The position numbers and the translations under genes are program-made. From Leucobacter aridicollis (lineage in GTDB: Bacteria; Actinomycetota; Actinomycetes; Actinomycetales; Microbacteriaceae), in NCBI RefSeq assembly GCF_013409595.1, contig NZ_JACCBD010000001.1, positions 248,001 through 312,000 on the forward strand: a stretch of DNA of 64,000 nucleotides, read 5' to 3'. Below are positions 52,924 through 62,450 of the stretch, piece after piece; position 1 is the first letter of the stretch, and the number at the start of each line of letters is the position of its first letter. The notes beneath the pieces are model-generated. The model was not told where the DNA came from and ran no database searches. It saw nothing but the letters and a program-made list of their open reading frames with translations.

Positions 52924-53766
52924 GTGAAAGCATCAATTCTTTGCGGCACAGATCTGTGCCTCGGCTACCGCGGTACCGAGGTCGTGCACTGCGCGAACCT
53001 GACGCTTCGACCCGGCAGGGTGACGGCCCTCGTCGGCCCGAACGGCAGCGGCAAGTCCACGCTATTGCGCGCGATCGCGCGGCTGCACGACACGAACTCC
53101 GGCGATGTGACGCTCGCCGCGTCGGACGCCGAGCCCCGGCGGGCGAGCGCGCTGAGCGCGAAAGAGTTCGCTCGCGAGGTCGCGATGCTCTCCCAGTCGC
53201 GCCCCCACCCGTCCGGGCTCTCGGTGCGCGACATCGTCACTTACGGTCGCCACCCGCATCGCGGGCGGTTCGCGGGCCTCCGCGATCAGGATCGCGCCGC
53301 CGTCGACACCGCCCTCGAGCTCACCGGGCTCACCCAGATGGCCGACCGCTCCGCCGATCAGCTCTCCGGCGGCGAACTGCAGCGCGTCTGGCTCGGCACC
53401 GCGCTCGCGCAGGACACCGGGGTGTTGCTCCTGGATGAGCCGACGAACCACCTCGACCTCAAGCACCAGATGGACACTCTCGATCTCATCTGCGACCTCG
53501 CCGCCCGGGGCACGGCCGTCGGCGTCGTGCTCCATGACCTCGACCAGGCCGCGGGCGTCGCGGACGAGGTCGTGCTGCTGGCCGGCGGGACCGTGCTCGC
53601 CGCCGGCGCCCCCGAAGACGTGCTCACCGGCGAGCACCTCTCCGCGGTGTACGGACTTCCCATCGACACGACAGTCGACGAGGAAACGAAACGCGTTCGG
53701 GTGTTCCCGCGCGCACGCCACCGGCAGCGCCCGCGCCGCCTTGAACCGGAAGTCTGCACCGCATGA
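52924..53766 (+). CDS. Ferric-siderophore ABC importer ATPase (FecE/FepC type)
   Basis: 280 residues from a GTG three bases after the iron box; there is no ribosome binding site, so a leaderless or near-leaderless message is likely. Walker A GPNGSGKST at 38-46, the signature LSGGELQRVWLG, and LLLDEPTNHLDLKHQM are present. It overlaps the binding-protein gene by four bases. With its neighbours it forms a complete siderophore importer. Confidence 0.9.
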   Translation: MKASILCGTDLCLGYRGTEVVHCANLTLRPGRVTALVGPNGSGKSTLLRAIARLHDTNSGDVTLAASDAEPRRASALSAKEFAREVAMLSQSRPHPSGLSVRDIVTYGRHPHRGRFAGLRDQDRAAVDTALELTGLTQMADRSADQLSGGELQRVWLGTALAQDTGVLLLDEPTNHLDLKHQMDTLDLICDLAARGTAVGVVLHDLDQAAGVADEVVLLAGGTVLAAGAPEDVLTGEHLSAVYGLPIDTTVDEETKRVRVFPRARHRQRPRRLEPEVCTA

Positions 53767-54839
53767 GCACCACCCCCTCGACCACCCGCCGACGCGCGTC
53801 CCGCCTCGCGGCGATCGCCGCACCCGCCGCCGCACTCGCGCTCGCGCTTTCGGGGTGCGGCACGACCGCCGCTCCGACGGGCGAAGCGGAGACCGCCCCA
53901 GCCTCGGCGATCGCCGGTTGCGAGAACGATTCGACCGCGACGAGCACTGGCGCCGTCGAACTCACGGACTCGTTTGGCCGCACCGTGAGCCTTGACGCGC
54001 CCGCGAAGCGCGTCGCCGTGCTCGAGTGGCAGCAGATCGAAGACGTGATCACTCTGTGCGTCGCGCCCGTCGCAGTCGCCGACGCGGAGGGCTTCACCAC
54101 GTGGGACACCGCGGTCGAACTCCCCGAGGGCGCGACCGACGTCGGCTCCAGGCAGGAACCAAACCTCGACGCGCTGTTCGGCACGAACCCCGATCTCGTG
54201 ATCGTCGAGGCCTACACCGCCGACGACGAGATCATCGGCAAGCTCGAAAAGTACGGCGTTCCGGTGCTCGCAACCAAGGGCGCCGACGCCGCGGATCCGA
54301 TCGGGAACATGAAGGACACGTTCTCGCTCATCGCCGACGCGACCGGCCGCGAGGCGCGCGCCGCAGAGGTCCTCGACGAGTTCGACGCGCACCTCGCCGA
54401 CGCGAAGGGGAGCCTCGCCGACGCCGGCCTGAAGACGACCGACTTTGTCTACTTCGACGGCTGGATCGACGGCGGCAACGTCTCGCTGCGCCCGTTCGGT
54501 CAGGGATCGCTCATCGGCGAGATCGGCGAGGAACTCGGGCTCACGAACGCGTGGACCGGCGAGGTCGACCCCGCCTACGGGCTCGGCCAGACCGACATCG
54601 AGGGCATGAACGCCGTCGGCGATGCGACGCTGCTGCACACTGCGACCGAGGAGAAGTCCGAGGACGAGTTCGCGACTGCGCTTGAGACGAACCCGGTCTG
54701 GGCCGCGCTGCCCGCCGTCGCCGACGGCCGCCTCTACGCGTTCCCGACGGGCATCTGGACCTTCGGCGGCCCACGCTCAGCGCAGCAGATCATCGACGCG
54801 TACGTGTCTGTGCTCGCTGAGCCCGGCGCGGGCGAGTGA
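53763..54839 (+). CDS. Ferric-siderophore-binding lipoprotein (FecB/FepB type)
   Basis: 358 residues. The N-terminal signal ends LALSGC (lipidated Cys about 32). The periplasmic-binding fold is evident in VELTDSFGRTVSLDAPAKRVAVLEWQ, NLDALFGTNPDLVIVEAYT and the C-terminal WAALPAVADGRLYAFPTGIWTFGGPRSAQQIIDAYV. It captures ferric siderophores outside the membrane and delivers them to the fused permease encoded next. Confidence 0.92.
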   Translation: MSTTPSTTRRRASRLAAIAAPAAALALALSGCGTTAAPTGEAETAPASAIAGCENDSTATSTGAVELTDSFGRTVSLDAPAKRVAVLEWQQIEDVITLCVAPVAVADAEGFTTWDTAVELPEGATDVGSRQEPNLDALFGTNPDLVIVEAYTADDEIIGKLEKYGVPVLATKGADAADPIGNMKDTFSLIADATGREARAAEVLDEFDAHLADAKGSLADAGLKTTDFVYFDGWIDGGNVSLRPFGQGSLIGEIGEELGLTNAWTGEVDPAYGLGQTDIEGMNAVGDATLLHTATEEKSEDEFATALETNPVWAALPAVADGRLYAFPTGIWTFGGPRSAQQIIDAYVSVLAEPGAGE

Positions 54840-56908
54840 TCCGCACCGCCCCCGAGCCCGTCGTCGCGGTCGCAGGTGGCCGCTCCCGTGCGCTCGGGGG
54901 CGGCGCCGCGATCGCGCTCACGGCGGTCGTGCTCGCGCTTGTCGCGGCCTGGCACCTCTCGCAGGGGACGTCGGGCGTCGGCGCTGGCGAGCTGCTGCAG
55001 GTGCTCACCGGCGGCGGCACCGACGACGCCCGCAACGTGCTGTGGGGGTCTCGGCTCCCGCGCCTCGCGGCCGGCGTTGCGGTCGGGGTCGCGCTCGGCG
55101 TCGCCGGCGTGCTCATGCAGACGCTGGCCCGCAACCCGCTCGCGTCGCCCGACACCCTGGGTGTCACGGCGGGGTCGTACCTCGCGGTCACCGCGGTCGC
55201 CGCGTTCGGGATCGCCGTGCCACTGTGGGCCTCCGGGCTCCTTGCGTTCGCCGGGGGGCTGGCCGCCGCCGGCATCGTGCTCGGCCTCGCGGGTGGCGCG
55301 GGCACCTCGAGCACGCGGCTCGTCCTCGCTGGCTCCGCGCTCGCCCTCGCCTTTCAGGCGCTCACCTCCGCGCTCCTGATCCTCTTCCAAGAGGAGACGA
55401 AGGGGCTGCTCGCGTGGGGGAGCGGGAGCCTGGCGCAACTGAACCTCGACGCGGCGCTCCGGGCTCTGCCGCTCATCGCGGTCGCCGTCGCGGCGGCCCT
55501 CCTGCTGTCGCACCGCCTCGACGTGTTCAGCCTTGGTGACGACCTCGCGAAGAGCCTCGGCGTTCCGCTCGGGTCGACGCGGGTCTCCGGGATCCTGCTC
55601 GCCGTCGCGCTCTCGGCGACCGCGGTGACACTCGCCGGCCCGATCGGCTTCGTCGGTCTGTGCGCGCCGGTGCTGGCGCGCCTCCTCGCCCGCTGGGTGC
55701 CAGCGCTCGAGCGGCACGCGTTCAGGCTGCCCGCGGCCGGGCTCATCGGCGCGGTGCTCGTGCTCGGCGCCGACGCTGTGCTGCGCGCCGTGCTCGGTGC
55801 GGCAGAGGCGGTCTCGGTGCCGACCGGAGTCGCGACGACGCTCGCCGGAGCGATCGTGCTCGTCGTCCTCGCGCGGGGCCTCCGCGGCGGTTCGACGCAG
55901 GCCGCTCGCGTGCGGGCGGCCGCGCGGAGCGCACGCAGGTTCTGGATCACGCTCGCCGTGCTCACCGCGGCGCTCGTCGCGGTCGTGGTCATCGGCGCGC
56001 TCGCAGGCAACACGCTGCTGCGCACGGGCGACGTTGCGCTGTGGCTGCAGGGCGCCGCGCCGCCGCAGATTGCGCTCGCCCTCGACGAGCGGGCGCCGCG
56101 CGTGCTCGCGGCGGTCCTCGCGGGCGCTGCGCTCGCGCTCGCTGGCGGCATCACGCAATCGATCAGCCGCAACCCGCTCGCCGATCCTGGACTGCTGGGC
56201 ATCACGGGCGGCGCCGGCCTCGGCGCGGTGCTCGTCGTGACGGGCGGGCTCGCGGGCACGGTCGGGATCACGCTGGCGGCGACCGTGGGATCCCTCCTCG
56301 CGTTCGCCCTCGTCTACGGCCTGAGCTGGCGCGGGGGTCTGAGCGCCGACAGGCTGGTGCTCATCGGCATCGGAGTCTCGGCCGGCGCGACCGCGCTCAC
56401 GACGTTCTTCCTGCTGCGTGCGGACCCGTGGAATACCCCGGCGATCTACACCTGGCTTTCCGGCACCACGTACGGGCGCAGCTTCGGGCAGGTGCTGCCC
56501 GTGCTCATTGTGCTCGCGGTCGCGCTGCCGCTCGTGCTCGCCGCACGCCGCGAGGTCGACCTCATTGCGCTCGACGAAGACACGCCGCGCGCGCTCGGTG
56601 TGCGGCTCGAGCGCACCCGCCTCGGCCTGCTCGCGCTCGCCGCAGTGCTCGCTGCGGCCAGCGTCACGGCGGTTGGCGTCGTCGGCTTCGTCGGGCTTCT
56701 CGCCCCGCACGCGGCACGGGCGCTCGTCGGGGCACGGACGGCCCGGTTCCTGCCGACGGCTGCGGTGCTCGGCGCCGTGCTCGTTGGGTTTGCCGACGCC
56801 GTCGGTCGCACGGTGATTGCGCCAGCGCAGCTCCCGGCCGGGCTCATGGTCGCGCTCCTGGGAGCGCCGTACTTCGTGTGGCTACTCTGGCGCACGCGGG
56901 ACGCGTGA
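54836..56908 (+). CDS. Fused double FecCD-type siderophore permease (FhuB-like)
   Basis: 690 residues, GTG start overlapping the binding-protein stop (GTGA). Two FecCD domains are joined head to tail: the first (about 1-335) has LWGSRLPRLAAGVAVGVALGVAGVLMQ, RNPLASPDTLGVTAGS and IGFVGLCAPVLAR; the second (about 360-690) has LDERAPRVLAAVLAGAALALAGGITQ, RNPLADPGLLGITGGAGLGA and VGFVGLLAPHAARAL. Together they give about 18-20 helices, so one polypeptide supplies the whole channel, as in FhuB. Confidence 0.93.
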   Translation: MIRTAPEPVVAVAGGRSRALGGGAAIALTAVVLALVAAWHLSQGTSGVGAGELLQVLTGGGTDDARNVLWGSRLPRLAAGVAVGVALGVAGVLMQTLARNPLASPDTLGVTAGSYLAVTAVAAFGIAVPLWASGLLAFAGGLAAAGIVLGLAGGAGTSSTRLVLAGSALALAFQALTSALLILFQEETKGLLAWGSGSLAQLNLDAALRALPLIAVAVAAALLLSHRLDVFSLGDDLAKSLGVPLGSTRVSGILLAVALSATAVTLAGPIGFVGLCAPVLARLLARWVPALERHAFRLPAAGLIGAVLVLGADAVLRAVLGAAEAVSVPTGVATTLAGAIVLVVLARGLRGGSTQAARVRAAARSARRFWITLAVLTAALVAVVVIGALAGNTLLRTGDVALWLQGAAPPQIALALDERAPRVLAAVLAGAALALAGGITQSISRNPLADPGLLGITGGAGLGAVLVVTGGLAGTVGITLAATVGSLLAFALVYGLSWRGGLSADRLVLIGIGVSAGATALTTFFLLRADPWNTPAIYTWLSGTTYGRSFGQVLPVLIVLAVALPLVLAARREVDLIALDEDTPRALGVRLERTRLGLLALAAVLAAASVTAVGVVGFVGLLAPHAARALVGARTARFLPTAAVLGAVLVGFADAVGRTVIAPAQLPAGLMVALLGAPYFVWLLWRTRDA

Positions 56909-57049
56909 GTGGGCCCGGCCGAGGGGACGCTTGCAGGGGTGCAGTATGGGCTTCGATTGTTGCGTAATTGTTGACGGGTGTCGTTCGCTCACGTAGCCTG
57001 GCCGGGTGTCTTCGCGGCAGAGTGGCCGCGTGAAAGGGAGTGCTGATTC

Positions 57050-57841
57050 ATGACCGACCTGCCCGTGTTTGAGACCATCCGGCTCGAGCTTGACGCTGAC
57101 CTGCTGACGGCGACGCTGTCGCGGCCGAGCCGAGCGAACGCGGTGAGCCGGCAGATGCTTCGGGAGCTCATCGCGCTGGCTGACTGGCTCGACGGTAATG
57201 AGGCGGTGCGGTTCCTGATCCTCACCGGCGAGGGCCCGGTGTTCGCTGCCGGGCAGGATCTGCGCGAGATGCGCGAGCCGCTGGCCGACGAGTCGCAGAC
57301 CCGGGCGGCGATGCGGGCGCTGCAACGCCTGGCCCAGGAGATGATGCACAAGCTCGAGGGCCTCGAGCAGATCGCGTTTGCCGTGATTCAGGGGTCGGCG
57401 TACGGTGCCGGGATTGCGATCGCCATGACCGCCGACTTCCGGCTCATGGCCGACGATGCGGTGCTGAACCTCCCCGAGACGAACCTCGGAATGTTCCTTA
57501 CCTACGGCGCGACCCCGAGACTCGTATCGGTGATGGGGGCGAGCGCCGCAAAGGAGTTTGTGATGTTTGCGCGTGACATGCCCGCGAGCGACGCCCTGCG
57601 ACACGGCCTCGTGAGCGCGGTCGCCCCGCGGGGTGAACTCATGGACGCGGCGCTGGCTCAGGTGAACGAACTCCGCGAGAAGGACTTCCGCTCGCTGCGC
57701 ATCACGAAGCGGATCGCACAGGCCGCCGCGGCCGTGAACGTCGGCGACATTCTCGTCAGTGAGCCCGAACTCTGTGAGGGAGCGCTCTCTGACGGCACGA
57801 CGCTCGAGCTCGTCGACAGGTTCTTCGCGAACAAACAGTAG
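57050..57841 (+). CDS. Enoyl-CoA hydratase/isomerase family protein
   Basis: 263 residues, crotonase fold. The CoA/oxyanion segment VFAAGQDLREM and the second oxyanion-hole region GSAYGAGIAIAMTADFRLM are present, followed by LPETNLGMFLTYGATPRLVSVMG, which carries the usual catalytic-acid position. A/T-poor GGGAG lies before the ATG. No beta-oxidation genes are adjacent, so its substrate is unknown. Confidence 0.88.
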   Translation: MTDLPVFETIRLELDADLLTATLSRPSRANAVSRQMLRELIALADWLDGNEAVRFLILTGEGPVFAAGQDLREMREPLADESQTRAAMRALQRLAQEMMHKLEGLEQIAFAVIQGSAYGAGIAIAMTADFRLMADDAVLNLPETNLGMFLTYGATPRLVSVMGASAAKEFVMFARDMPASDALRHGLVSAVAPRGELMDAALAQVNELREKDFRSLRITKRIAQAAAAVNVGDILVSEPELCEGALSDGTTLELVDRFFANKQ

Positions 57842-57889
57842 ACCGTGCCTCCCTCGATGTCGTGTCGCGCGGAGGCTCTTGCAACAGCC

Positions 57890-57929
57890 GCCGTGGCCTC
57901 CCCGCCCGCGAGCCCGGGGAGGCCACGGC
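57890..57929. terminator. Hairpin between convergent hydratase and LLM genes
   Basis: GCCGTGGCCTCCCC at 57890-57903 pairs with GGGGAGGCCACGGC at 57916-57929 around a 12-base loop. It separates two convergent genes and can act in both directions. Confidence 0.8.
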
Positions 57930-57954
57930 TTCGCCGTGCGTCGAGGCGTCCGCG

Positions 57955-59022
57955 CTACTCGCCGAGGAGCTCCCGCACGCGCGGAATGACGTCTCGCCCG
58001 TAGAGCTCGATACTCGTCATGAGCTGCTCGTGCGGCATCGTGCCGTTCGCGTACTTCAGGTCAAAACGGTCGGCGTCGAGCGTGCGCACGGTGTTCGCGA
58101 TCTTCCGCGCGACGGTCTCGGGTGAGCCGACGTAGAGCGATCCGGACTCGACCTCGGCGTCGAACTCGGCTCGGGACGCCTCGGGCCAGCCGCGCTCGCG
58201 GCCAATCCGGTTGCGGTTCGCCGCAAAGTGCTCCCACAGCTCCTCACGCGCGAGCTCGTCGGTCGCGGCGACGTGGCCGGGCGAGTGCACGCCGAGCGGC
58301 ATCGGGTCGCGCTCGAGCTCCTGCTGGGCGCTGCGGTAGAGATCCGCGAACGGGAGGAACCGGGCCGGGTCGCCGCCGATGATCGCGAGCATCATCGGGA
58401 TGCCAACCTGGACCGTGCGCACGACAGACTGCGGGCTGCCGCCGACGCCGATCCAAGCGGGTACACCACCGGGGTGCTCGGTCTTCGGGTGCACCTCCTG
58501 ATTCACCAGTGGGGTGCGGTGCTTCCCCGCCCAGGTGACTGGCCCCTCGCTCCGAAGCTTCGCGAACAGGTCGAGCTTCTCGGCAAAGAGGGTGTCGTAA
58601 TCGTTGAGGTCGTAGCCGAAGAGCGGGAACGATTCAGTGAAGGATCCGCGCCCGAGGATCACCTCGGCGCGGCCACCGCTCACGCCGTCGAGCGTTGCAA
58701 ATCGTTCGTAGACGCGGACGGGGTCGTCGCTCGAGAGCACTGTGACGCCCGTGCCCAGCAGGATTCGCTCGGTCGCGCCCGCGATCGCGCCGAGCACGAT
58801 CTCTGGGGAGGAGATCGCGAAGTCGTCGCGGTGATGCTCCCCGAGCGTGATCGCGTCGACGCCGAGGGAGTCTGCGAGCTTCGCCTGCTCGACAACGTCG
58901 CGGAGCACCTGCGCGGGGTGGGTGCGGCTGCCGTCAGGCTGCTGGGTAATGTCGCCGAACGTGTCGAGCCCCAGGGCAACCTTGCGTACCGCTGTGCCCT
59001 CGCTGTGCTGTGATGTGGTCAT
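57955..59022 (-). CDS. LLM-class flavin-dependent oxidoreductase
   Basis: 355 residues from the ATG at 59022; the longer frame would start in the tandem repeats. The luciferase-like barrel is seen in LGLDTFGDITQQPDG, LGVDAITLGEHHRDDFAISSPEIVLGAIAGATERILLGTGVTVLSSDDPVRVYERFATLDGVSGGRAEVILGRGS (read in pieces), and GVPAWIGVGGSPQSV. It resembles the general FMN-type LLM oxidoreductases, not the Mer-like enzyme of the island. Substrate unknown. Four 11-bp repeats lie upstream. Confidence 0.86.
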   Translation of the reverse strand: MTTSQHSEGTAVRKVALGLDTFGDITQQPDGSRTHPAQVLRDVVEQAKLADSLGVDAITLGEHHRDDFAISSPEIVLGAIAGATERILLGTGVTVLSSDDPVRVYERFATLDGVSGGRAEVILGRGSFTESFPLFGYDLNDYDTLFAEKLDLFAKLRSEGPVTWAGKHRTPLVNQEVHPKTEHPGGVPAWIGVGGSPQSVVRTVQVGIPMMLAIIGGDPARFLPFADLYRSAQQELERDPMPLGVHSPGHVAATDELAREELWEHFAANRNRIGRERGWPEASRAEFDAEVESGSLYVGSPETVARKIANTVRTLDADRFDLKYANGTMPHEQLMTSIELYGRDVIPRVRELLGE

Positions 59023-59071
59023 GCCCGATACAACAGCCGTGTTGAGGCGAGTATTCCGGGGCACTGGCGCG

Positions 59072-59115
59072 ACCTCGGTCGCACCTCGGCCGCACCTCGG
59101 TCGCACCTCGGCCGC
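59072..59115. repeat. Four tandem 11-bp repeats upstream of the LLM gene
   Basis: ACCTCGGTCGC and ACCTCGGCCGC alternate to give four copies in 44 bases, differing only at one T/C position. The unit length is about one helical turn, so protein binding along one face is possible. The array lies 50-93 bases upstream of the LLM start at 59022. Confidence 0.75.
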
Positions 59116-59280
59116 ACCGTATGTGATCTGCTCAAGGTCTGCTCCGCCGGCTCATTCGGCTGCATGCGGAACGCAGATCCCAGATCCTGTGAGTGGAGGT
59201 GATGGGGAGGAGAAAGCGGAGGTGAGCCTCCCAAGGCGCTCCCTGGGAGTGAAGGTCGGCGGGAGAGGCGGCCGCCCGCG

Positions 59281-59649
59281 CTACTTGGTGCGGATCGAGG
59301 TGACGAAGCCGAGGGTCGCGCCAGCGATGCCGAAGACCACCGCGACGATCCAGTTGACGCCGAGCCCGAGCAGGGCGCCGACGCCAGCCGCGAGCAGCAG
59401 CAGCTCGATGAGCGCACGTCCGAAGCGGTCGGTCGCGAGCACAGGCTTGGGCGAGAGGAAGAGCGCCCAGAGCAGCAGGCTCAGCGCGAGCAGTCCGAGG
59501 CCCGTGAAGATGCCGGGGAACGGCATCTCCCAGCTCATGAAGCCCCACACCGTGATCGCGACGATCGCGATGAGGTGGAAGAGTCCGCGCACCGCCTGCT
59601 GAATCGTGTGCGAGCGGGCCTGCGAAGCTGAGGGAGTAGGGCTAGTCAC
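59281..59649 (-). CDS. Small membrane protein, YrdB/DUF2568-like
   Basis: 122 residues from a GTG at 59649. Four hydrophobic segments are visible: LFHLIAIVAITVWGFMSW, IFTGLGLLALSLLLWALFL, ALIELLLLAAGVGALLGL and WIVAVVFGIAGATLGFV. This pattern and length fit the YrdB (DUF2568) family, whose function is not known. It stands alone between the LLM gene and the peptide-type importer. Confidence 0.7.
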   Translation of the reverse strand: MTSPTPSASQARSHTIQQAVRGLFHLIAIVAITVWGFMSWEMPFPGIFTGLGLLALSLLLWALFLSPKPVLATDRFGRALIELLLLAAGVGALLGLGVNWIVAVVFGIAGATLGFVTSIRTK

Positions 59650-59846
59650 TCGGTCAAGTCTACCCGGCCCTCTCCGAGTGCGAGCGCGCGGTCGGAACGT
59701 CCGAAAAAGCGCCAGCATGCACCTGCCTGTGGTTCACCCGAGCCCCGGCAATGTGGTCCACCGGTCAGGCGAATCGTAGCCTGGTGAAATAGACCAGCTC
59801 GGGGGTGTGCGGCACGTGCCGCTCCACCGGCTGCCGAGAGGAACCA

Positions 59847-61415
59847 ATGACCACGACTTCACGGCGCGCAGTCGTCGCGCTCGCGCTCGCCGCAACACTG
59901 GGGCTCGCTGGCTGCGCCCCGGCCGCACAGGGTGACGGCGCCGAGCCCAACCCGACCGCGGGCGGCACGCTCACGTACGGCCGGCTCGCGAGCGCGAACG
60001 ATCTCGACCTGCACACGCAGATCACCGCGAACAACGCCTTCGCGATCGACAAGATCTTCGAATCGCTCGTCTCGTTCGACGAGCACGGCAAGATCGTCGA
60101 CTGGCTCGCGAAGAGCCACGAGATCTCGGAGGACGGCCTGACCTACACGTTCACGCTGCGCGACGGCCTCAAGTACTCGGATGGTACCGACGTGAATGCC
60201 ACGGACGTGAAGTTCTCGCTCGAGCGCAACCTCGCGAAGGAGGGGCCGCTGATGCTCACCGCCCCGATCTCGGAGATCGCGGCGGACGACGACGCCGGCA
60301 CCGTCGTGATCACCCTCAGCGAGGCGTACACGCCGTTCCTCTCCGAGCTCACGAGCTTCTCCGCCGGCGTCATGCCCAAGGATTTCGGCGGCAAGACCGA
60401 GGACGACTTCTTCACGGCACCGATCGGCACCGGCCCGTTCGCGATCGGCGAATGGGATCCGGCCGGTGACCTGAACCTCGTGAAGAACGAGCATTACTGG
60501 CAGGACGGCAAGCCGCTCCTTGACGGCCTCGACTACGTCTTCGTGGCAGACGACAACCAGCTGCTGCAGCGCCTGAACGCCGGCCAGATCGATGCCATCG
60601 AGCAGGTGCCGGCGGCGAACGCCGAGTCCGTGGAGAAGGGCGACACGACCAAGCTGCTGAAGAGCGACTCGTGGGCGATCGAGCAGATCTTCTTCAACAC
60701 CCAGAAGCCCGAGTTCGCGGACGCGCACGTGCGCCGCGCGATCGCGCAGGCGCTCGACCTGCCCGGCATCACGCAGGCGACGACGTTCGGCACCGCCCGC
60801 GCGGCGTCCTCGCTCATTCCGCCGGCGATCGAATACAGCGCGGCCGATGCATTCGACGCGGAGCCGGTGCTCGCGTACGACGTCGACTCAGCCAGGCAGG
60901 AGCTCGCCAAGTCAGCCTTCACGGACGGCTTCGAGGCGACCATGCTCATTCCGAGCGGCAATTCCGCCCGCGCGCAAATTGCCCAGGTCGTCCAGGAATC
61001 GCTTGCTCCGCTCGGCATCGACGTGCAGATCGAGGCCATCGACCTTGCCTCGTTCCGCGAGCGCTTCAAGGCGTTCGACTACGACTTCATGATCAACTCG
61101 GGTCAGTCTGACGCGCCCGACCCCAACGGGCTCGTCACTTTCCAGGCCGACCCCGAGGGCTTCAGCAACTCGTTCTGGACGCACTACACGAACCCCGAGG
61201 TCACGAAGCTCATGCACGAGGGCCGCACTACAGCCGACGGCCCCGAGCGCGAGCAGATCTACACCGGCATCCAGCGGATCCTCGCGAGTGACGTCCCGTA
61301 CATCCCCGTCTACTACTCGCCGAACCTGCACGGCACCACGGCGAAGGTGCACGGCCTCGAGTCGCTGCCGAACGGGAGCGTCAGGTTCCAGGACGCGTGG
61401 GTCGAGGCGAAGTAG
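59847..61415 (+). CDS. Peptide/nickel-type (DppA/OppA) ABC substrate-binding lipoprotein
   Basis: 522 residues. The signal ends LGLAGC (lipidated Cys23); GAGAGGAA precedes the ATG. SBP_bac_5 motifs include GGTLTYGRLASANDLDLHTQ, WLAKSHEISEDGLTYTFTLRDGLKYSDGTDVNATDVKFSLER and VRRAIAQALDLPGI. It delivers peptides or similar ligands to the permeases encoded next. Ligand specificity is not predictable. Confidence 0.92.
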   Translation: MTTTSRRAVVALALAATLGLAGCAPAAQGDGAEPNPTAGGTLTYGRLASANDLDLHTQITANNAFAIDKIFESLVSFDEHGKIVDWLAKSHEISEDGLTYTFTLRDGLKYSDGTDVNATDVKFSLERNLAKEGPLMLTAPISEIAADDDAGTVVITLSEAYTPFLSELTSFSAGVMPKDFGGKTEDDFFTAPIGTGPFAIGEWDPAGDLNLVKNEHYWQDGKPLLDGLDYVFVADDNQLLQRLNAGQIDAIEQVPAANAESVEKGDTTKLLKSDSWAIEQIFFNTQKPEFADAHVRRAIAQALDLPGITQATTFGTARAASSLIPPAIEYSAADAFDAEPVLAYDVDSARQELAKSAFTDGFEATMLIPSGNSARAQIAQVVQESLAPLGIDVQIEAIDLASFRERFKAFDYDFMINSGQSDAPDPNGLVTFQADPEGFSNSFWTHYTNPEVTKLMHEGRTTADGPEREQIYTGIQRILASDVPYIPVYYSPNLHGTTAKVHGLESLPNGSVRFQDAWVEAK

Positions 61416-61466
61416 CGAAGAGGGACGCCACCCAGCGCGCCGTCGCCCAGCGGGTAGAGTAATCGC

Positions 61467-62450
61467 GTGTCAGCGGCTCCGCGATCCCTCATCCGCCCGG
61501 TGGTGCGTGTGGTCTTGCGGGTGGGCGGAACGGTGCTGCCTGTCATGCTCGGCGTGGTGACGGCCGTGTTCTTCCTGCTCCGCCTGGTGCCGGGAGATCC
61601 GGCCGTGATGATCCTTGGCGACCGTGCGACGCCCCAGGCGCTCGCCGAGCTCCGGGCAGAGCTCGGGCTCGACGCCCCGCTGTGGCGACAGTACGCCGAC
61701 TTCGTTGGCGGCGTGCTCACGCGCGGCGACACGGGAGATTCGCTCGTGACGGGGGTGCCGACCGCCGAGCTCGTGCTGTCGCGCGCGCCAGTGAGCCTCG
61801 GCATCGTCGCGCTCGCGCTCGTGCTTGTGCTCGCGATCGCCGTGCCGCTCGCGCTTGCGGCGGCGAACCGGCCAGGCGGCTGGGTGGATCAGGTCGTGCG
61901 CATCGTGCCGACGATCACGCTCGGAATGCCGCTGTTCTGGATCGGCCTCCTGCTCATCATCGTCTTCGCCGTGGGCCTGGGCTGGTTTCCCGTCGGCGGC
62001 GTCGGCTCGCCGGGGTCGGCCCCGCTGGAGCCGCTGCGCTCGCTGGTGCTCCCCGCCCTCGCGGTCGCGCTCGGTATGGCGCCGCCGCTCATCCGGTCGC
62101 TCCGCGCGCAGCTGCTCGAGGTGACCGAGGCCGAGTTCGTGACGACGCTGCGGGCCGCGCGTATCCCGGAGCGTCAGATCCGGTGGCGCCACGTGCTGCG
62201 CGGCGCGGCCCTCCCCACACTGAACCTCCTGAGCGTGAACCTCGCCTATCTCATCGGCGGGACGCTCGTCGTCGAGAAGGTGTTCGGCATCAACGGCCTC
62301 GGGACGCTCCTGTTTCAGTCAATCTCGAGCCGGGACTTCCCTGTCGTGCAGGCCGTCGCGTTGTACTGCGCGATCCTCGTCGTGCTCGTGACGCTGGTGG
62401 CGCGGCTCGCGTCTGCGCTCATCGATCCGCGGCTGCGGGGTGCACGATGA
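61467..62450 (+). CDS. DppB-type ABC importer permease
   Basis: 327 residues, GTG start, about six membrane segments. The DppB/OppB features are MLGVVTAVFFLLRLVPGDPAVMILGD near the start and the loop LLEVTEAEFVTTLRAARIPERQIRWRHVLRGAALPTLNLL. It overlaps the next gene by four bases (ATGA). Confidence 0.92.
   Translation: MSAAPRSLIRPVVRVVLRVGGTVLPVMLGVVTAVFFLLRLVPGDPAVMILGDRATPQALAELRAELGLDAPLWRQYADFVGGVLTRGDTGDSLVTGVPTAELVLSRAPVSLGIVALALVLVLAIAVPLALAAANRPGGWVDQVVRIVPTITLGMPLFWIGLLLIIVFAVGLGWFPVGGVGSPGSAPLEPLRSLVLPALAVALGMAPPLIRSLRAQLLEVTEAEFVTTLRAARIPERQIRWRHVLRGAALPTLNLLSVNLAYLIGGTLVVEKVFGINGLGTLLFQSISSRDFPVVQAVALYCAILVVLVTLVARLASALIDPRLRGAR

Noticed and set aside
54734..56710. Minus-strand frame of about 650 codons opposite the double permease
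   Set aside because: Composition is Arg/Glu/Gly-rich without recognisable motifs; the plus-strand frame is a clear FecCD double permease.
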